Shown: one piece after another, positions 25,480 to 34,821 of the stretch | Layout of the letters: every line of letters starts with the position of its first letter | Numbering within the stretch: the first letter of the stretch is position 1 | Assembly: GCA_947525005.1 (NCBI GenBank) | Contig: CANNUY010000003.1 | Span: 103,278 to 167,277 of the forward strand | DNA from: an uncultured Candidatus Melainabacteria bacterium | Lineage (GTDB): Bacteria > Cyanobacteriota > Vampirovibrionia > Gastranaerophilales > Gastranaerophilaceae | Direction: 5' to 3' | DNA length: 64,000 nt | Position numbers and translations under genes: made by a program | The notes under the pieces: model-generated | Database searches by the model: none | What the model saw: the letters and a program-made list of their open reading frames with translations, nothing else | What the model was told of the DNA's origin: nothing

Positions 25480-26142
25480 TTAAACAAGACCTTCTTTTAG
25501 AGCTTTTACTGCGGCTTGTGTTCTATCATCAACAAGAAGTTTTTGAATAATATTACAAACATGAGCTTTTGCAGTGTGTTCACTAATAGTAAGAGTTTTC
25601 GCTATTTCACTATTGGTTTGTCCATCAACAACGAGTTTTAAAACTTCGTATTCACGTTGGGTTAGGTTTGAATGTCGTTCTCTAAACCCTGCTCTAGAAA
25701 GTTGTCTTGCTGGCAGAATTCCATTATTACGTTCTTTGATGAATGGTACAACTTTAGGGTCAAGCCAAATTGCGCCATCTTTGATTGTTTTAATTATTAT
25801 CATAAGAAATTCTGTGTTGATATCTTTGTGAATATAACCGTTTGCACCTGCAGTTAGTGATGAAAACACTTCATTGTCAGAGATATGTGATGTCAACATA
25901 ATTACTTTTGTATCAAATGTTGATTGTTCAAATATCTTTTTTACAGCTTCTATTCCTGAAATATCAGGTAAACCTATGTCCATAAGTACAATATCAGGTT
26001 TTAATAATTTTGTTTTTTCAATGGCTTCTTTTCCGTTTGAGGCTTCAGCGATAATTTCCATTTCAGGATAATCGTCAAATAGTGAACGAATTCCTATTCT
26101 CATTAATTTTTGGTCTTCTACTAATATTATTTTTATAGTCAT
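25480..26142 (-). CDS. NarL/LuxR-type response regulator
   Basis: A 220-residue two-domain response regulator. The receiver domain (residues 1-120) has the acidic pair (VEDQ), the phospho-acceptor Asp in DIVLMDIGLPD near residue 55, the Thr/Ser switch (MLTSH) and the conserved Lys (HKD). The C-terminal LuxR-type helix-turn-helix (LTQREYEVLKLVVDGQTNSE, then IAKTLTISEHTAKAHVCNII) binds DNA. No sensor kinase is adjacent, so it is an orphan here. It converges on the lipoprotein gene with a 6-base gap and no obvious terminator. Confidence 0.93.
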   Translation of the reverse strand: MTIKIILVEDQKLMRIGIRSLFDDYPEMEIIAEASNGKEAIEKTKLLKPDIVLMDIGLPDISGIEAVKKIFEQSTFDTKVIMLTSHISDNEVFSSLTAGANGYIHKDINTEFLMIIIKTIKDGAIWLDPKVVPFIKERNNGILPARQLSRAGFRERHSNLTQREYEVLKLVVDGQTNSEIAKTLTISEHTAKAHVCNIIQKLLVDDRTQAAVKALKEGLV

Positions 26143-26254
26143 AATACCCTCTAAAGATTTTTATTATTCTCAATGATAACAAATCAAAGATTTTTAATTA
26201 TCTCTATGAAAGACATTATGCGAATGATTCTTAACTATATGATAGTTAGAATTT

Positions 26255-26752
26255 TTATTTTAAATTCTTTTTTTTACATTTACATGTCGGGTTTTGACAT
26301 TGGTTAGCATCATTTAATCCAAGAATAGCAGGAGTAATGTATTCAACGTCAAAGTTATATATTTTGCTAAGCTCTTTTACTTTATTATAATATTTCATCT
26401 GAACTTGTGGGTTTTCGAGAATGAGAACAACTTTTGCACGTTTTCCTGTTTTATGCTGATAATATAGAGCTTGTCCTATTGCTTCAGCCCATTTGTTAGC
26501 AAAATCAAATTCTATTGCGTGAGTATCTGTTAAACAATCAACTCTGGTAGAGTCGTCATTTCTATATTCAAGTATTCCACCGTATTTCTTCTGCCAAGCT
26601 TTTTGATATGATTTTTCGTTGTGAAGATGAGATTTAGAGGAGTTAGTCGATTTTGATTTATAGTATTGAGTTGCAGACACACTTAGTTTTGGCGTTGTTA
26701 AGATTAAACAACTAATAAAAATTATGATAAACTTATAAATAAACTTCCTCAT
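26255..26752 (-). CDS. Secreted protein, possible PD-(D/E)xK-like fold
   Basis: A 165-residue protein with a signal peptide (FIIIFISCLILTTPKLSVSA). The mature part contains RVDCLTDTHAIEFDFANKW, then AEAIGQALYYQHKTGKRAKV and VVLILENP. Conserved hypothetical exported proteins share this pattern; the D...E-x-D spacing followed by a basic helix resembles the PD-(D/E)xK nuclease or Holliday-junction resolvase fold. A nuclease role outside the cytoplasm is only a suggestion. The C-terminus is Lys/Cys-rich (CQNPTCKCKKKNLK) and may bind metal. It is apparently monocistronic. Confidence 0.65.
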   Translation of the reverse strand: MRKFIYKFIIIFISCLILTTPKLSVSATQYYKSKSTNSSKSHLHNEKSYQKAWQKKYGGILEYRNDDSTRVDCLTDTHAIEFDFANKWAEAIGQALYYQHKTGKRAKVVLILENPQVQMKYYNKVKELSKIYNFDVEYITPAILGLNDANQCQNPTCKCKKKNLK

Positions 26753-26828
26753 ATTATTATTATAGAAAATTTAATAGATTATGTCTATAGCCATATGTCT
26801 ATAAAATTGGTAAATATATTAAAAATTT

Positions 26829-27527
26829 TTATTTGATTAAATCTTTTATTACTTCGCTAGCAATAATTAAACCTACTACAGATGGTACAAAAGCGTTGCT
26901 TGCAGGGATTCTCTTTTTGCTAGTTTTATCGATTTGTGATTTTATGGGTTTCTCTTGAGAATAAACAACTTTTAATTTTTTGATATTTCGTTTCTTTAAT
27001 TCTTGTCGCATGACTTTTGCTAATGGACAAACTGAAGTTTTATAGATATCTGCTACTTGAAACTCGGTTGGATTCATTTTATTTCCTGCACCCATTGAGC
27101 AAATTATAGGAACATTATGTTCTTTACATTTCATAACTAGTTCAATCTTTCCTGAAACAGTATCAATAGCGTCAACTACGTAATCATATTTGTCAAACTC
27201 AAAACTATCTGAGTTTTCTGGTAGAAAGAATGTCTTATGTTTGAATAATTTTAAATTTGGGTTTATATCAAGCATTCTTTCTTCAGCAACGTCAACCTTA
27301 TATCTTCCAATGGTTTTGTGTGTTGCAATAATCTGACGGTTCAGGTTTGATTCAATAACTTTGTCGTTATCGATTATGTCAATCAGTCCTATTCCACTTC
27401 TAACTAATGCTTCTAAAGTGTGTCCACCAACTCCACCAATGCCAAAAACAGCAACCCTTGAGTTTTGTAGCTTTTCAAGGCATTCTTTTCCTATTAACAT
27501 TTCTAGTCTTGAAAACTGTTCTAGCAT
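26829..27527 (-). CDS. tcdA: tRNA threonylcarbamoyladenosine dehydratase
   Basis: A 232-residue E1-like (ThiF/MoeB/HesA superfamily) enzyme. FGIGGVGGHTLEALVRSGIG near residue 30 is the ATP-binding loop, DNDKVIESNLNRQI supplies the catalytic Arg region, and CSMGAGNKMNPTEFQVADI is typical of TcdA (CsdL), which cyclises t6A37 of tRNA to ct6A with ATP. It lacks the zinc cysteines of MoeB/ThiF. It overlaps the small upstream gene by 7 bases and follows coaD, forming a three-gene unit. ThiF-like sulphur-carrier activation is the main alternative. Confidence 0.85.
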   Translation of the reverse strand: MLEQFSRLEMLIGKECLEKLQNSRVAVFGIGGVGGHTLEALVRSGIGLIDIIDNDKVIESNLNRQIIATHKTIGRYKVDVAEERMLDINPNLKLFKHKTFFLPENSDSFEFDKYDYVVDAIDTVSGKIELVMKCKEHNVPIICSMGAGNKMNPTEFQVADIYKTSVCPLAKVMRQELKKRNIKKLKVVYSQEKPIKSQIDKTSKKRIPASNAFVPSVVGLIIASEVIKDLIK

Positions 27528-27751
27528 TGACGAATTTCCTCTAGAGTGAACATGTTTTTATCATTATTAAAAATAATTGCTATGTTTTTTTCTAAAAAAT
27601 AGTTTGATAAAAACTCTGTTATTAAATCGTTTGTGGCTTCAAGTTCAAAGTACTGTCCTGCGCAACTATCATGAAAATGTAAATCAATATTGAACTGTGT
27701 TTTTATTAGTTTTTTTAATTCAATCGCATCAAAAAGATTGATTTTTTTCAT
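27521..27751 (-). CDS. Small conserved hypothetical protein
   Basis: A 76-residue protein containing IDLHFHDSCAGQYFELE in its middle. This resembles the H-(R/H)-D-(A/S)-C-x-G-Q-x-F pattern I recall for small proteins annotated as RDAC family, whose function is unknown; the assignment is from memory. It overlaps coaD by 23 bases and tcdA by 7 bases, so it is tightly embedded in the operon, which supports its being a real gene. Confidence 0.6.
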   Translation of the reverse strand: MKKINLFDAIELKKLIKTQFNIDLHFHDSCAGQYFELEATNDLITEFLSNYFLEKNIAIIFNNDKNMFTLEEIRQC

Positions 27752-28226
27752 TATGAAATTTCTCCATTAAGTATTTACTAACGGGTTCAGGAACAAATTT
27801 TGAAATATCGCCATTGTTTTTTAAGATTTCTTTTACACTGCTTGAAGATATAAAGTTGTATTCAGGTCGAGTTATTAAAAAGACTGTTTTTATATCTTCA
27901 TTGAGTGAACGGTTTGTTTGTGACAACTGCATTTCGTATTCAAAATCTGATACAGCACGTAACCCTCTTAAAAGTATCGTTGCATTTTTTGATTTTGCAT
28001 ATTCAACAGTTAGTCCATTGAAGCAGTCTACTTCGACATTATTAAACTCTTTGATGCTTTCTTTTATTAGCTGTAAACGTTCTTCAACTGACAGTAGCGA
28101 GGTTTTGCTTATGTTATTTGATACAGTTATAATAACTTTATCAAACATCTGAGCACCATCTCTAAGTACATCAATATGACCTAGTGTTATAGGGTCGAAA
28201 CTTCCTGGATATACTGCAATTTTCAT
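27729..28226 (-). CDS. coaD: Phosphopantetheine adenylyltransferase
   Basis: A 165-residue nucleotidyltransferase that joins ATP and 4'-phosphopantetheine to dephospho-CoA, the penultimate step of CoA synthesis. YPGSFDPITLGHIDVL is the signature with the T/HxGH motif, ILLRGLRAVSDFEYEMQLSQ and FISSSSVKEI are the substrate loops. The ATG at 28226 follows a GGAG ribosome site; an upstream TTG in frame at 28238 is unlikely. First gene of the coaD-hypothetical-tcdA unit. Confidence 0.95.
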   Translation of the reverse strand: MKIAVYPGSFDPITLGHIDVLRDGAQMFDKVIITVSNNISKTSLLSVEERLQLIKESIKEFNNVEVDCFNGLTVEYAKSKNATILLRGLRAVSDFEYEMQLSQTNRSLNEDIKTVFLITRPEYNFISSSSVKEILKNNGDISKFVPEPVSKYLMEKFHNEKNQSF

Positions 28227-28255
28227 TTTCTTCTCCAATGATATTTAATTTAAAC

Positions 28256-30517
28256 TTAGAAATTGTATTCAGGGATAACAAACATTTCGTTGTTTGCATC
28301 TTTTTCTACAAATTCAAGATAGCTTTCAAGAGCTAATTCTTTAGAATTTTCATAGAAAGAATCAGAGATTAGTTGTTTATGTAAATCTGTTCTTTCACCT
28401 GAATAATTGCCTAATATTTTAGAGTAGTTAGAAATATCTTCTAAAGATGTTCCACCACCATAAGCTTTTGTTTTTGCATCAGTACCAGAAGGTCTGATTT
28501 CGATATATTTATCAGCAAACTCTAAATAAGTACCATCGCCAACAAATTTGACTGCTTTTAAATCTGAAAATTCTAATCCAGGAAAAGCATCATTAAGAAC
28601 TTCTATAACTTGGTCTAAAGTTGCCTTGTCTTCATTTATAGCTATTGCTAAAGATAAGAAGAATAAATCATTTTTAGTACGTTGTTTTTCACCCTCTGCC
28701 TTAGCTTGTTTAAGTTTTTCAATATCAGGTTCTGATTCGTTATAGTAAGAAATGTCTTCTCTTGTATCAAATCTAGAATTGATTTTGTTTGAGTCGAAAA
28801 CTTCTAATAAGTATTGAGAAAGAGTTTTGTTTTCTGTTTCAAGTTTAGCAATTAAAGATGATGCAACGATAATAGCTTCTGTCGCACTCTTTTCTCTCAT
28901 AGCAATAGCTTCTCTACCACTCAATGATTTAACAGTATCTTCAGCACCCATAATCATACCGCCAGATTCTTCACCAGCGAAGATTAGACGAGGTTGAACG
29001 CCTATGTTTATAGTATTGCCAAATACGTCATCAACTTTTACATCTGAATTTGGATTGTTTTTAAGTTGAAGTTCAACTTTTTTCATAATGTTAGCAATTT
29101 CTTTGAATCCAACAGGAACATTAACAACTTTTACTCCGTTGTGTTTTGCCCATTCGTCCCAAGATAGAGCAGAAGCGGTTGTCTTAATCATAAATCTAGG
29201 GTGTTTATCCCATTTGTGTTGATGTTTAAGTTGTTTTGCTCTGTAATCCATTAACATCAAGAATGCTTGGTTTGCAGTAAATACTGTTAACACTCTATCT
29301 TCATCAAGTTTTACATAAGAAATCCCATTTTCTTCTAATGTTGGAACATTACCTGCATTTTCAAGTTCACAGATAGTCAATCTATCGTGGTCAGGGTCTG
29401 TTATTAAAACAGCAGTTCCAAACGGATAATTTTTTAACAAGTTTTCATAATGAAGTGATTCAATAACTGGGAAGAATTTTTCTCCATTAGGTTTTGTAGC
29501 AACAACGGTTGCATCAACTGAATAATCGTAGAATGTTTTATTCCCTTTAGGGTCAGTGTCATATTTCCCTATAGAATGGAAGAACGGATCTTCTTCTGTA
29601 TTGTTCCAAGCAAATTTGTCAGAAATTTCTAATTTTTCAAGAACCTTGCTTAGAGTTCTATATGCACAACCACCAACACTTTCGATTAAAATTTTGTTAT
29701 TCATTTTTTTGATGCCAGACAAATCTTGTGCTACACCGTTTTGCAAGTATTCAACATATAGATTGATACCGTCTTCAAGTTTTGTCATTATAGATTCATC
29801 AATTAGTTTATCATTTTTGGCAGAAACTTTGATTTCATAAGAGCCATCTTTTTCAACCTTATCAAATATCATTTGAATTTTTTCAACGAATTCAAGTGAT
29901 TCTTCTGGTAAGTATTGGCTACCTTGTGAGTTTAAGTCTTTTGTAGCTGTTTTTACAGAAATACCGTGACTTGATGTGATATACTCGCCACCTACTAGGT
30001 CTAGTTTGAAAGCTAAAAATGAAGCTAACCAAATAGGAATGGTTTTTCTGCCTTGTGGAGTTAGTGTTTTTATACCTTGTGCAGCTTGAATTCTAGCGAT
30101 TGCATCAAGATATAATGCAGAGTTGTAACGAACCTCGCTACCTACAAGTTTTAGGATTTCTTTGTTTGGATATTTTCCAGTAACAACAAGAGCTTTTGCT
30201 AAGGTTGCTAAAACAATTCCAACTAAATTGATTGGAAATCTTGTATCTTGTGGAAATAAAATGTTTTGTGGCCCACGAATGCCTGCTGTTGAAACTTTTG
30301 CTTCTTTTGAATAGTTTGCAAACCACTCTAACAAATTCAAACCTTCTGGATTCGTTTGTTCATTATATGGATATAAATGTTCTTTTTTTAATGTGAATGT
30401 AAATTCTCCTTCATTTGAAAAATCAAGTAGTTTTGCATTCTTTATATAATCAGGTGTCTTGTCATAAACATTTTTGAATAATTCTTGTTCTAATGGACAA
30501 CTTGCTTCTTTTATCAT
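28256..30517 (-). CDS. Phosphohexomutase (phosphoglucomutase/phosphomannomutase type)
   Basis: A 753-residue member of the alpha-D-phosphohexomutase superfamily, which moves a phosphate between C1 and C6 of a hexose through a phosphoserine. The metal loop DPDHDR, the sugar loop FAGEESGG and the phosphate loop EIRPSGTDAKTKAYGGG are all clear. The active-site serine region reads ITSSHGISV rather than the usual T-A-S-H-N-P, and the protein is 200-300 residues longer than typical phosphoglucomutases, with extra sequence in the N-terminal and middle parts. Substrate is uncertain. A GGGAG site precedes the ATG. Separate from coaD by 29 bases, so cotranscription is possible. Confidence 0.85.
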   Translation of the reverse strand: MIKEASCPLEQELFKNVYDKTPDYIKNAKLLDFSNEGEFTFTLKKEHLYPYNEQTNPEGLNLLEWFANYSKEAKVSTAGIRGPQNILFPQDTRFPINLVGIVLATLAKALVVTGKYPNKEILKLVGSEVRYNSALYLDAIARIQAAQGIKTLTPQGRKTIPIWLASFLAFKLDLVGGEYITSSHGISVKTATKDLNSQGSQYLPEESLEFVEKIQMIFDKVEKDGSYEIKVSAKNDKLIDESIMTKLEDGINLYVEYLQNGVAQDLSGIKKMNNKILIESVGGCAYRTLSKVLEKLEISDKFAWNNTEEDPFFHSIGKYDTDPKGNKTFYDYSVDATVVATKPNGEKFFPVIESLHYENLLKNYPFGTAVLITDPDHDRLTICELENAGNVPTLEENGISYVKLDEDRVLTVFTANQAFLMLMDYRAKQLKHQHKWDKHPRFMIKTTASALSWDEWAKHNGVKVVNVPVGFKEIANIMKKVELQLKNNPNSDVKVDDVFGNTINIGVQPRLIFAGEESGGMIMGAEDTVKSLSGREAIAMREKSATEAIIVASSLIAKLETENKTLSQYLLEVFDSNKINSRFDTREDISYYNESEPDIEKLKQAKAEGEKQRTKNDLFFLSLAIAINEDKATLDQVIEVLNDAFPGLEFSDLKAVKFVGDGTYLEFADKYIEIRPSGTDAKTKAYGGGTSLEDISNYSKILGNYSGERTDLHKQLISDSFYENSKELALESYLEFVEKDANNEMFVIPEYNF

Positions 30518-30575
30518 ATTATCTCCCTTATCATTAATCGTATTTTTAACATTATTATTATTATACCTTAAATAT

Positions 30576-31298
30576 TTATTTTTTTGCTATAACATAAATC
30601 GGATTGTAAGTTAATGATACATTATCTTTGTATAGATTTTTGTAGTGTTTAATAAATGAGTTTATTTCTTTTATGCTCCATGTTTTTTCAGACAAAGAGT
30701 TTACTCCTGTTTTTTTCATGTGCATTAGCATATTTTTTATGTCTTCAAAAATTTTTATGATAGTTTCTTCTTCTATGTGTTCAATATTGTAGTTTGAAAG
30801 AAGTTCTTTTAATTCATCTTTTGAATAATAATCAAGCGAAACCTTCCCAACTTCTTTAACTTCTTTGAAGTTTTCTTTCCCAAAGGTTGCAAACGCTAAT
30901 ATACCATTGGTGTCAAGGTTTTTGTGTAGGCTTTGTATAAATTCTTCAAAATCAGAAATCCATTGAAAAACTGCGTTAGATATTATTAAATCATATTTTT
31001 TTGTAAGTTCGGTTTTTTCAATATCACCTTTTATAAATTTAATGTCGGGATTGATTGAATAGATATAGTCTTTGCATTCTCCCACTATATCAATTGTTGT
31101 GTAGGTATCAAACTTTATTTTTTTGTTTATGAGTTTTGTAAGAAACCCTGTTCCGCAACCTATTTCTAAAATATTCTTATATTCTTTTTTAGGAAGTAGG
31201 TTCACAAGTTTTTCTGCCATAATCATTTGAACTACGGCATTCTCTTCGTAGTTTGTAAGATTCTTTGAAAACTGTTGTTTAACTAATTCCTTTTTCAT
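30576..31298 (-). CDS. bioC: Malonyl-ACP O-methyltransferase, biotin synthesis
   Basis: A 240-residue SAM-dependent methyltransferase. The SAM loop ILEIGCGTGFLTKLI and the N-terminal KQQFSKNLTNYEENAVVQ helix are typical of BioC, which methylates malonyl-ACP so that fatty acid synthesis can build the pimeloyl chain. The ATG at 31298 overlaps the bioG stop as ATGA, favouring it over the ATG at 31313. Last gene of bioF-bioG-bioC. The context makes the assignment secure. Confidence 0.9.
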   Translation of the reverse strand: MKKELVKQQFSKNLTNYEENAVVQMIMAEKLVNLLPKKEYKNILEIGCGTGFLTKLINKKIKFDTYTTIDIVGECKDYIYSINPDIKFIKGDIEKTELTKKYDLIISNAVFQWISDFEEFIQSLHKNLDTNGILAFATFGKENFKEVKEVGKVSLDYYSKDELKELLSNYNIEHIEEETIIKIFEDIKNMLMHMKKTGVNSLSEKTWSIKEINSFIKHYKNLYKDNVSLTYNPIYVIAKK

Positions 31299-31915
31299 AA
31301 TAGCTCTGTCCATTTTTTGTATAACATAAAAGGACAGTGTCCAGAATTGATTGTGATAGGATTATCCCAGTAATTAAGTTGGTTTTTTGTAGGAATAATT
31401 TTATCATCAGAACCTACAATTGCCTTTGTAAAATTGAATTCTGTATTAGGTTTGTATTCAAGCATTTTTTTTAGTTCAGAAAGTTTGCTATCAAAAGTTC
31501 TATCTGAAAAAGTTTCAATACTTGGTTTTTCTATAAACATTCTTTCCATAAACTTTTTAGAAGAAGTTTCTGAAAACCCTTTTATTGTAAGATTATAAAT
31601 TCTTTCTGGAATACCATATTCATTATCAATCGCAAATGGTGTACCACAGATGGCTGTAGCTGTTTTTATTTCTCCAAAGTTGAATAATGTTGCAACCATT
31701 ACTCCCATTGACCAAGCGATTATGTGTTTTTCAGTATATTGTGATAAATTTAGAGATTTTATATCAAGCTCTAAATCGTTGTAATCGTATAACACAACTA
31801 CATCATAATCCTCGCATTCAAGGTGTGAAACAATCTTTTCATCCATTCCCCAACCGTTGAAGAAGATTATTAGTTTTTTATTTGTGTTCGTTTTATTTAG
31901 CCAAAAGTGTTTCAT
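31295..31915 (-). CDS. bioG: Pimeloyl-ACP methyl ester esterase BioG
   Basis: A 206-residue alpha/beta-hydrolase of the DUF452 type. IIFFNGWGMDE is the oxyanion region, AWSMGV is the nucleophile elbow (G/A-x-S-x-G variant, Ser catalytic) and the C-terminal NSGHCPF supplies the His. BioG is one of several non-homologous enzymes that remove the methyl group placed by BioC. The start overlaps the bioF stop as ATGA and its stop overlaps bioC, so the three genes are translationally coupled. Confidence 0.9.
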   Translation of the reverse strand: MKHFWLNKTNTNKKLIIFFNGWGMDEKIVSHLECEDYDVVVLYDYNDLELDIKSLNLSQYTEKHIIAWSMGVMVATLFNFGEIKTATAICGTPFAIDNEYGIPERIYNLTIKGFSETSSKKFMERMFIEKPSIETFSDRTFDSKLSELKKMLEYKPNTEFNFTKAIVGSDDKIIPTKNQLNYWDNPITINSGHCPFMLYKKWTELL

Positions 31916-33060
31916 AAGTTGTTTTTTATATAATCAATTAACCTTTTTATATCTGTGAACTCTAAATCTGCCGTAAGTGACAATCTCAATCGAGATGTGT
32001 GAGGTGGAACAGTTGGAGGCCTTATTGGTAAAACAAAATATCCAAGCGCTCTTAATTGTTCTGCTGTTTTTACAGCAACTTCATCTTCTCCTAGAATTAC
32101 TGGGATGATTTGAGAGTTTGAAATCGTTTCTATATCATTAGATTTTAGGTATTTATGAGTCGCTGTAATCAATCTTGCAAGTTTATTCTTTTGTTCTTTT
32201 ATATAGTCAAGTTTTTCTGTTAGCAACCAATTTGTCCAAGCAATATTGATTGGTGGAATAGAGGTTGAAAATATAAAAGAACGAGCCTTATTAATAAGGT
32301 AGTTTATAATCGTTTTGTTTGAAACACAGAAAGCACCAAATGAGCCTAGAGCCTTACCAAAAGTTGCTGTAATTATATCTACATCAAGTCCTTCTGATAG
32401 CCCTGCACAGTTTTTGTCTACTGAACAAAATGCGTGAGCTTCATCAATCATAAGCAAACAATTGTATTTTTGTTTTAGCTCTACAAGTTTTTTTATGTCT
32501 GCAATATCACCGTCCATGCTGAATACTGATTCTGAAACAATAATTACTTTTTTGTAGCTATCTCTATATTGTTTTAGCATTTTTTCAAGGTTTGCATAAT
32601 CAAGGTGTTTATAGCGTTTGAAATCGGCATCTGATAATTTCATTCCATCAATTATGCTAGCATGGTTTAGTTTGTCTGATAAAATCAAATCTCCACGTCT
32701 AGCTAGAGTTGAGATTACTCCAAGATTACATTGATATCCTGTATTAAAGATAAGAGAAGCTTCTTTTTTAAAGAGCTTTGCTAATGTCTTTTCAAGTTCT
32801 TTATATACACAAGACGTGCCACTTAACAATCTAGCTGATGCAGATGAAAACTGAATGTGATGATTATTTGAAAATGTTTCTAAAAATTCTTTTGCTAAAT
32901 CTTCTTTAGTACTTAGATTTAGATAATCATTTGATGATAAATTTAGTAACTCTTTTCCATCTAAATCAACGTAGACATCTGTTTTCTCTGTGATATTAGG
33001 GATTTGTCTAAAGGTGTCGTTTTGTTTTAATAAATCAAGCTCTTTTTCAAATTCACACAT
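31912..33060 (-). CDS. bioF: 8-amino-7-oxononanoate synthase
   Basis: A 382-residue PLP enzyme of the alpha-oxoamine synthase family that condenses pimeloyl-ACP (or CoA) with alanine to KAPA. LSSNDYLNLS at the N-terminus, the SSASARLLSGT loop, FNTGYQCN, the DEAHAF motif and the PLP lysine in TATFGKALGSFGAF are present. Length is normal. It heads the bioF-bioG-bioC unit; a TATAAT -10 box (minus strand, 33081-33086) lies just upstream. Related glycine C-acetyltransferase is excluded by the biotin context. Confidence 0.93.
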   Translation of the reverse strand: MCEFEKELDLLKQNDTFRQIPNITEKTDVYVDLDGKELLNLSSNDYLNLSTKEDLAKEFLETFSNNHHIQFSSASARLLSGTSCVYKELEKTLAKLFKKEASLIFNTGYQCNLGVISTLARRGDLILSDKLNHASIIDGMKLSDADFKRYKHLDYANLEKMLKQYRDSYKKVIIVSESVFSMDGDIADIKKLVELKQKYNCLLMIDEAHAFCSVDKNCAGLSEGLDVDIITATFGKALGSFGAFCVSNKTIINYLINKARSFIFSTSIPPINIAWTNWLLTEKLDYIKEQKNKLARLITATHKYLKSNDIETISNSQIIPVILGEDEVAVKTAEQLRALGYFVLPIRPPTVPPHTSRLRLSLTADLEFTDIKRLIDYIKNNL

Positions 33061-33099
33061 AATACACTTCCTTCTTCTTTATTATACCAAGAAAAAGAT

Positions 33100-33129
33100 T
33101 TGTGTATTACATTATTTTTATGCTAAAAT
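33100..33129 (+). promoter_or_regulatory. Predicted nusB-ftsY promoter
   Basis: TTGTGT at 33100-33105 and TAAAAT at 33124-33129 are separated by 18 bases, with a TGC extension before the -10 box. The start of nusB is 41 bases downstream. The same intergenic region carries a minus-strand TATAAT for bioF, so it is a divergent promoter region. Confidence 0.45.
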
Positions 33130-33169
33130 TTTAAACATATAGATAAGAATTTATAAACAGGAGAAATAT

Positions 33170-33829
33170 ATGCAAGCAAGACGTGCAGCAAGAGAATTAG
33201 CTCTTATATTATTTTCACAATTTGATAAGAATATAACAGAATATTCAGAAAAAGATTTTGAAGAAATAATGTTAAAATCAGTAAGATTGTTGTCAAACAA
33301 TTCTAGTGAGGAATTAAAAACAGCAGTTGGTACATTGATTGATATGAAGGATTATGTAGATACTTATGAAGCTGATGCTCCAGAAAATTTAGAAAGACCT
33401 ATTGGGGTAAAAAATTTACCTGTAGCTATCCCTACAACTGCTGATATGAGTGAAAAAATCTCTACATTGTTAGACATTACAGAAAAAGCTGTTTTTGCAT
33501 TAGAAATTGCAGAATTTGCACTTCTTGAATCTCAAAGTGAAGTTCAGGAATATGTAGTTAAGATAGCAAAAACATTTAAAGAAAATTACGAAAAAATTGA
33601 TGAAGAAATTCAAAAATATTCTAAGGGTTGGGATATCAGCCGTTTAGTAAAAATGGATAAAGATATTTTGAGAATTGCAATTGTAGAACTTCTATTTATT
33701 AAAGAAGCTCCTATGAAAGTTGTTGTTGATGAAGCATTAGAACTTGCTAAAAAATATTCAACAGATGAAAGCTCTGCTTTTGTAAACGGTGTATTGGCAA
33801 AGGTTATAGTAGAAAACGGACTTAACTAA
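33170..33829 (+). CDS. nusB: Transcription antitermination factor NusB
   Basis: A 219-residue protein longer than the roughly 140 residues of E. coli NusB. It begins MQARRAARELALILFSQFDKN and has a long insertion in the middle, a layout I associate with cyanobacterial NusB. The C-terminal WDISRLVKMDKDILRIAIVE and KVVVDEALELAKKYS to AFVNGVLAKV segments are the conserved fold. NusB with NusE and NusA binds boxA of rRNA leaders to prevent termination. Good GGAG site; the stop overlaps the ftsY start (TAATG). Confidence 0.92.
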   Translation: MQARRAARELALILFSQFDKNITEYSEKDFEEIMLKSVRLLSNNSSEELKTAVGTLIDMKDYVDTYEADAPENLERPIGVKNLPVAIPTTADMSEKISTLLDITEKAVFALEIAEFALLESQSEVQEYVVKIAKTFKENYEKIDEEIQKYSKGWDISRLVKMDKDILRIAIVELLFIKEAPMKVVVDEALELAKKYSTDESSAFVNGVLAKVIVENGLN

Positions 33830-34752
33830 TGTTTGGAATTTTTTCAAAAATATCTAATAAAATTGATGATTTAAAACAGGTTGTTTCAAAGACTACTCAG
33901 TCTTTGGTTGACAATGTGGTTGACACTGTTTCATCTGAAGAAGAATTTTCAGAGTTTGTTTTAGACGATATGGAAGACATGTTAATAAGTGCAGATTTAG
34001 GTGTTGATTATACCTCAGAACTTGTTGATAAATTAAGAAATCAAACAAAGATAAAGCCATCAGAAGTAAAAAAATATTTAAAATCAGAATTTACAAAGAC
34101 TTTGTCAGAAGCAGGTTCAAATGTTCTTAATTATGTCGATGGCGAATTAAATATTTACTTTATTTGTGGAGTTAATGGGGTAGGTAAAACTACTTTGATT
34201 GGAAAATTAGCTCACAAATTTAAAAATAGTGGTAAAAAAGTTTTGATTTCAGCAGCTGATACATTTAGAGCAGCCGCAGAAGAACAACTAGATATTTGGT
34301 CAAAAAGAGCAGGTGCAGATATTGTTCGTCACGATAAAGCTGATCCAGCATCTGTTGTTTATGAGTCTATTCAAAAAGCTAATTCAGAAAAATATGATGT
34401 TGTACTTGTTGATACAGCAGGTAGACTTCAAAACAAGTTTAATCTTATGGAAGAATTATCAAAAATTAAGGGTGTTATTAATAAATTAGCACCTGACAAT
34501 TTGAGAGAATGTATGTTAGTTCTTGATGCAAACACTGGACAAAACGGTTTGCAACAAGCAAAAGTGTTCAAAGACTCTGTTGATTTGACATCTGTTGCTT
34601 TAACAAAGCTAGATGGTTCAGCAAAGGGTGCAATTATACTTGCAATAGCGAAAGAATTTTCTTTGCCTATAAAACTTATAGGTGTGGGTGAAAAAATGAC
34701 TGATTTACAAGAATTCAACTCTGACGATTTTATTAATGCGTTATTTGAATAA
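33829..34752 (+). CDS. ftsY: Signal recognition particle receptor FtsY
   Basis: A 307-residue SRP GTPase receptor. The N domain occupies about residues 1-95. The G domain has the P-loop GVNGVGKTTLIGKLA, the DTFRAAAEEQL and DTAGRLQNK motifs, and TKLDGSAKG. A long acidic A domain, as in E. coli, is absent. It docks SRP-ribosome complexes to the membrane translocon. The gene is coupled to nusB. Confidence 0.95.
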   Translation: MFGIFSKISNKIDDLKQVVSKTTQSLVDNVVDTVSSEEEFSEFVLDDMEDMLISADLGVDYTSELVDKLRNQTKIKPSEVKKYLKSEFTKTLSEAGSNVLNYVDGELNIYFICGVNGVGKTTLIGKLAHKFKNSGKKVLISAADTFRAAAEEQLDIWSKRAGADIVRHDKADPASVVYESIQKANSEKYDVVLVDTAGRLQNKFNLMEELSKIKGVINKLAPDNLRECMLVLDANTGQNGLQQAKVFKDSVDLTSVALTKLDGSAKGAIILAIAKEFSLPIKLIGVGEKMTDLQEFNSDDFINALFE

Positions 34753-34821
34753 TTGTATTATTTAACATATTGATTTATTTATGATAAAATAATTTTACTT
34801 TAGATTTATTTGGGGGAATGT

